From contig DGGP01000135.1 of NCBI GenBank assembly GCA_002392265.1, forward strand, positions 1 to 5,586: a stretch of 5,586 bases of DNA, given 5' to 3'. The position numbers and the translations under genes are program-made. The notes below the pieces were generated by a model that was given only the letters and a program-made list of their open reading frames with translations, was not told the DNA's origin and made no database searches. The stretch is from Firmicutes bacterium UBA3871. Lineage in GTDB: Bacteria; Bacillota; Clostridia; Peptostreptococcales; Anaerovoracaceae. Each line of letters starts with the position of its first letter. Positions within the stretch are counted from its first letter, which is position 1. Positions 5,498 through 5,586 of the stretch are shown piece by piece.

Positions 5498-5586
5498 ATG
5501 GGAAAGATACATGTATCCGCGGCTCCGGTGCTAAAGACTGCGAGATATTCGGACTTCAAGGGTGTGGATTTTAGCCAGGATGCATC
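5498..5586 (+). CDS. N-terminus of a further structural protein, possibly tail or neck (3' end outside window)
   Basis: ATG 5498, behind TAGGAGGG, opens a frame that stays open for 29 codons and runs off the window. The peptide starts MGKIHVSAAPVLKTARYSDF and continues KGVDFSQDA. The segment YSDFKGVDFSQD resembles the beginning of tail or tail-stabilising proteins that follow adaptors in podovirus-like and related phages, in which a DFxGVDFSxDP element precedes a region listing conserved positions. This resemblance is from memory and covers few residues, so the product name is tentative. The gene itself is well supported by its ribosome binding site and its 9-nt spacing from the adaptor. Confidence 0.6.
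   Translation, partial: MGKIHVSAAPVLKTARYSDFKGVDFSQDA

Overview
The window is a stretch of a tailed double-stranded DNA bacteriophage genome or prophage: the packaging and head-assembly module. All recognisable genes lie on the + strand and read left to right. The host is probably a Gram-positive, low- to mid-GC bacterium of the Firmicutes/Clostridia type. This is inferred from the strong, near-consensus AGGAGG ribosome binding sites before most genes, the roughly balanced base composition (judged by eye) and the protein style. Nothing in the window shows whether the phage is temperate or lytic.

Layout: (1) 1-703, C-terminal part of the large terminase, including most of its RNase H-like nuclease domain. 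(2) 697-870, an unrecognised 57-residue protein overlapping the terminase end. (3) 871-2553, portal protein. (4) 2540-2713, a 57-residue Cys-rich, zinc-ribbon-like protein overlapping the portal end. (5) 2766-3536, probable scaffolding protein. (6) 3550-4479, major capsid protein of the N4-gp56 type. (7) 4496-4834, a small protein with a charged Ala/Glu/Lys N-terminal arm and a compact C-terminal domain, in the usual place of a capsid accessory protein. (8) 4835-4897, a short gap holding a hairpin and a possible 19-codon reading frame. (9) 4898-5488, probable head-tail adaptor/connector. (10) 5498 to the end, the first 29 codons of a further gene, perhaps a tail or neck component.

The genes fit one assembly pathway. 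Scaffold and capsid protein co-assemble around the portal into a procapsid. The terminase docks on the portal, cuts and pumps DNA. The adaptor then closes the portal vertex and receives the tail. Gene spacing is tight (overlaps of 14 and 7 nt, a direct abutment, and gaps of 9 to 63 nt), which suggests one polycistronic transcript with translational coupling. I saw no promoter, convincing terminator, tRNA, CRISPR array or insertion sequence.

I do not see a dramatic new system. The parts that earn a second look are two short genes below usual length cut-offs (one with a zinc-binding Cys pattern), an exact 23-nt duplication inside the post-capsid gene, an identical 16-nt leader in front of the capsid and post-capsid genes, and the hairpin/micro-ORF region before the adaptor.
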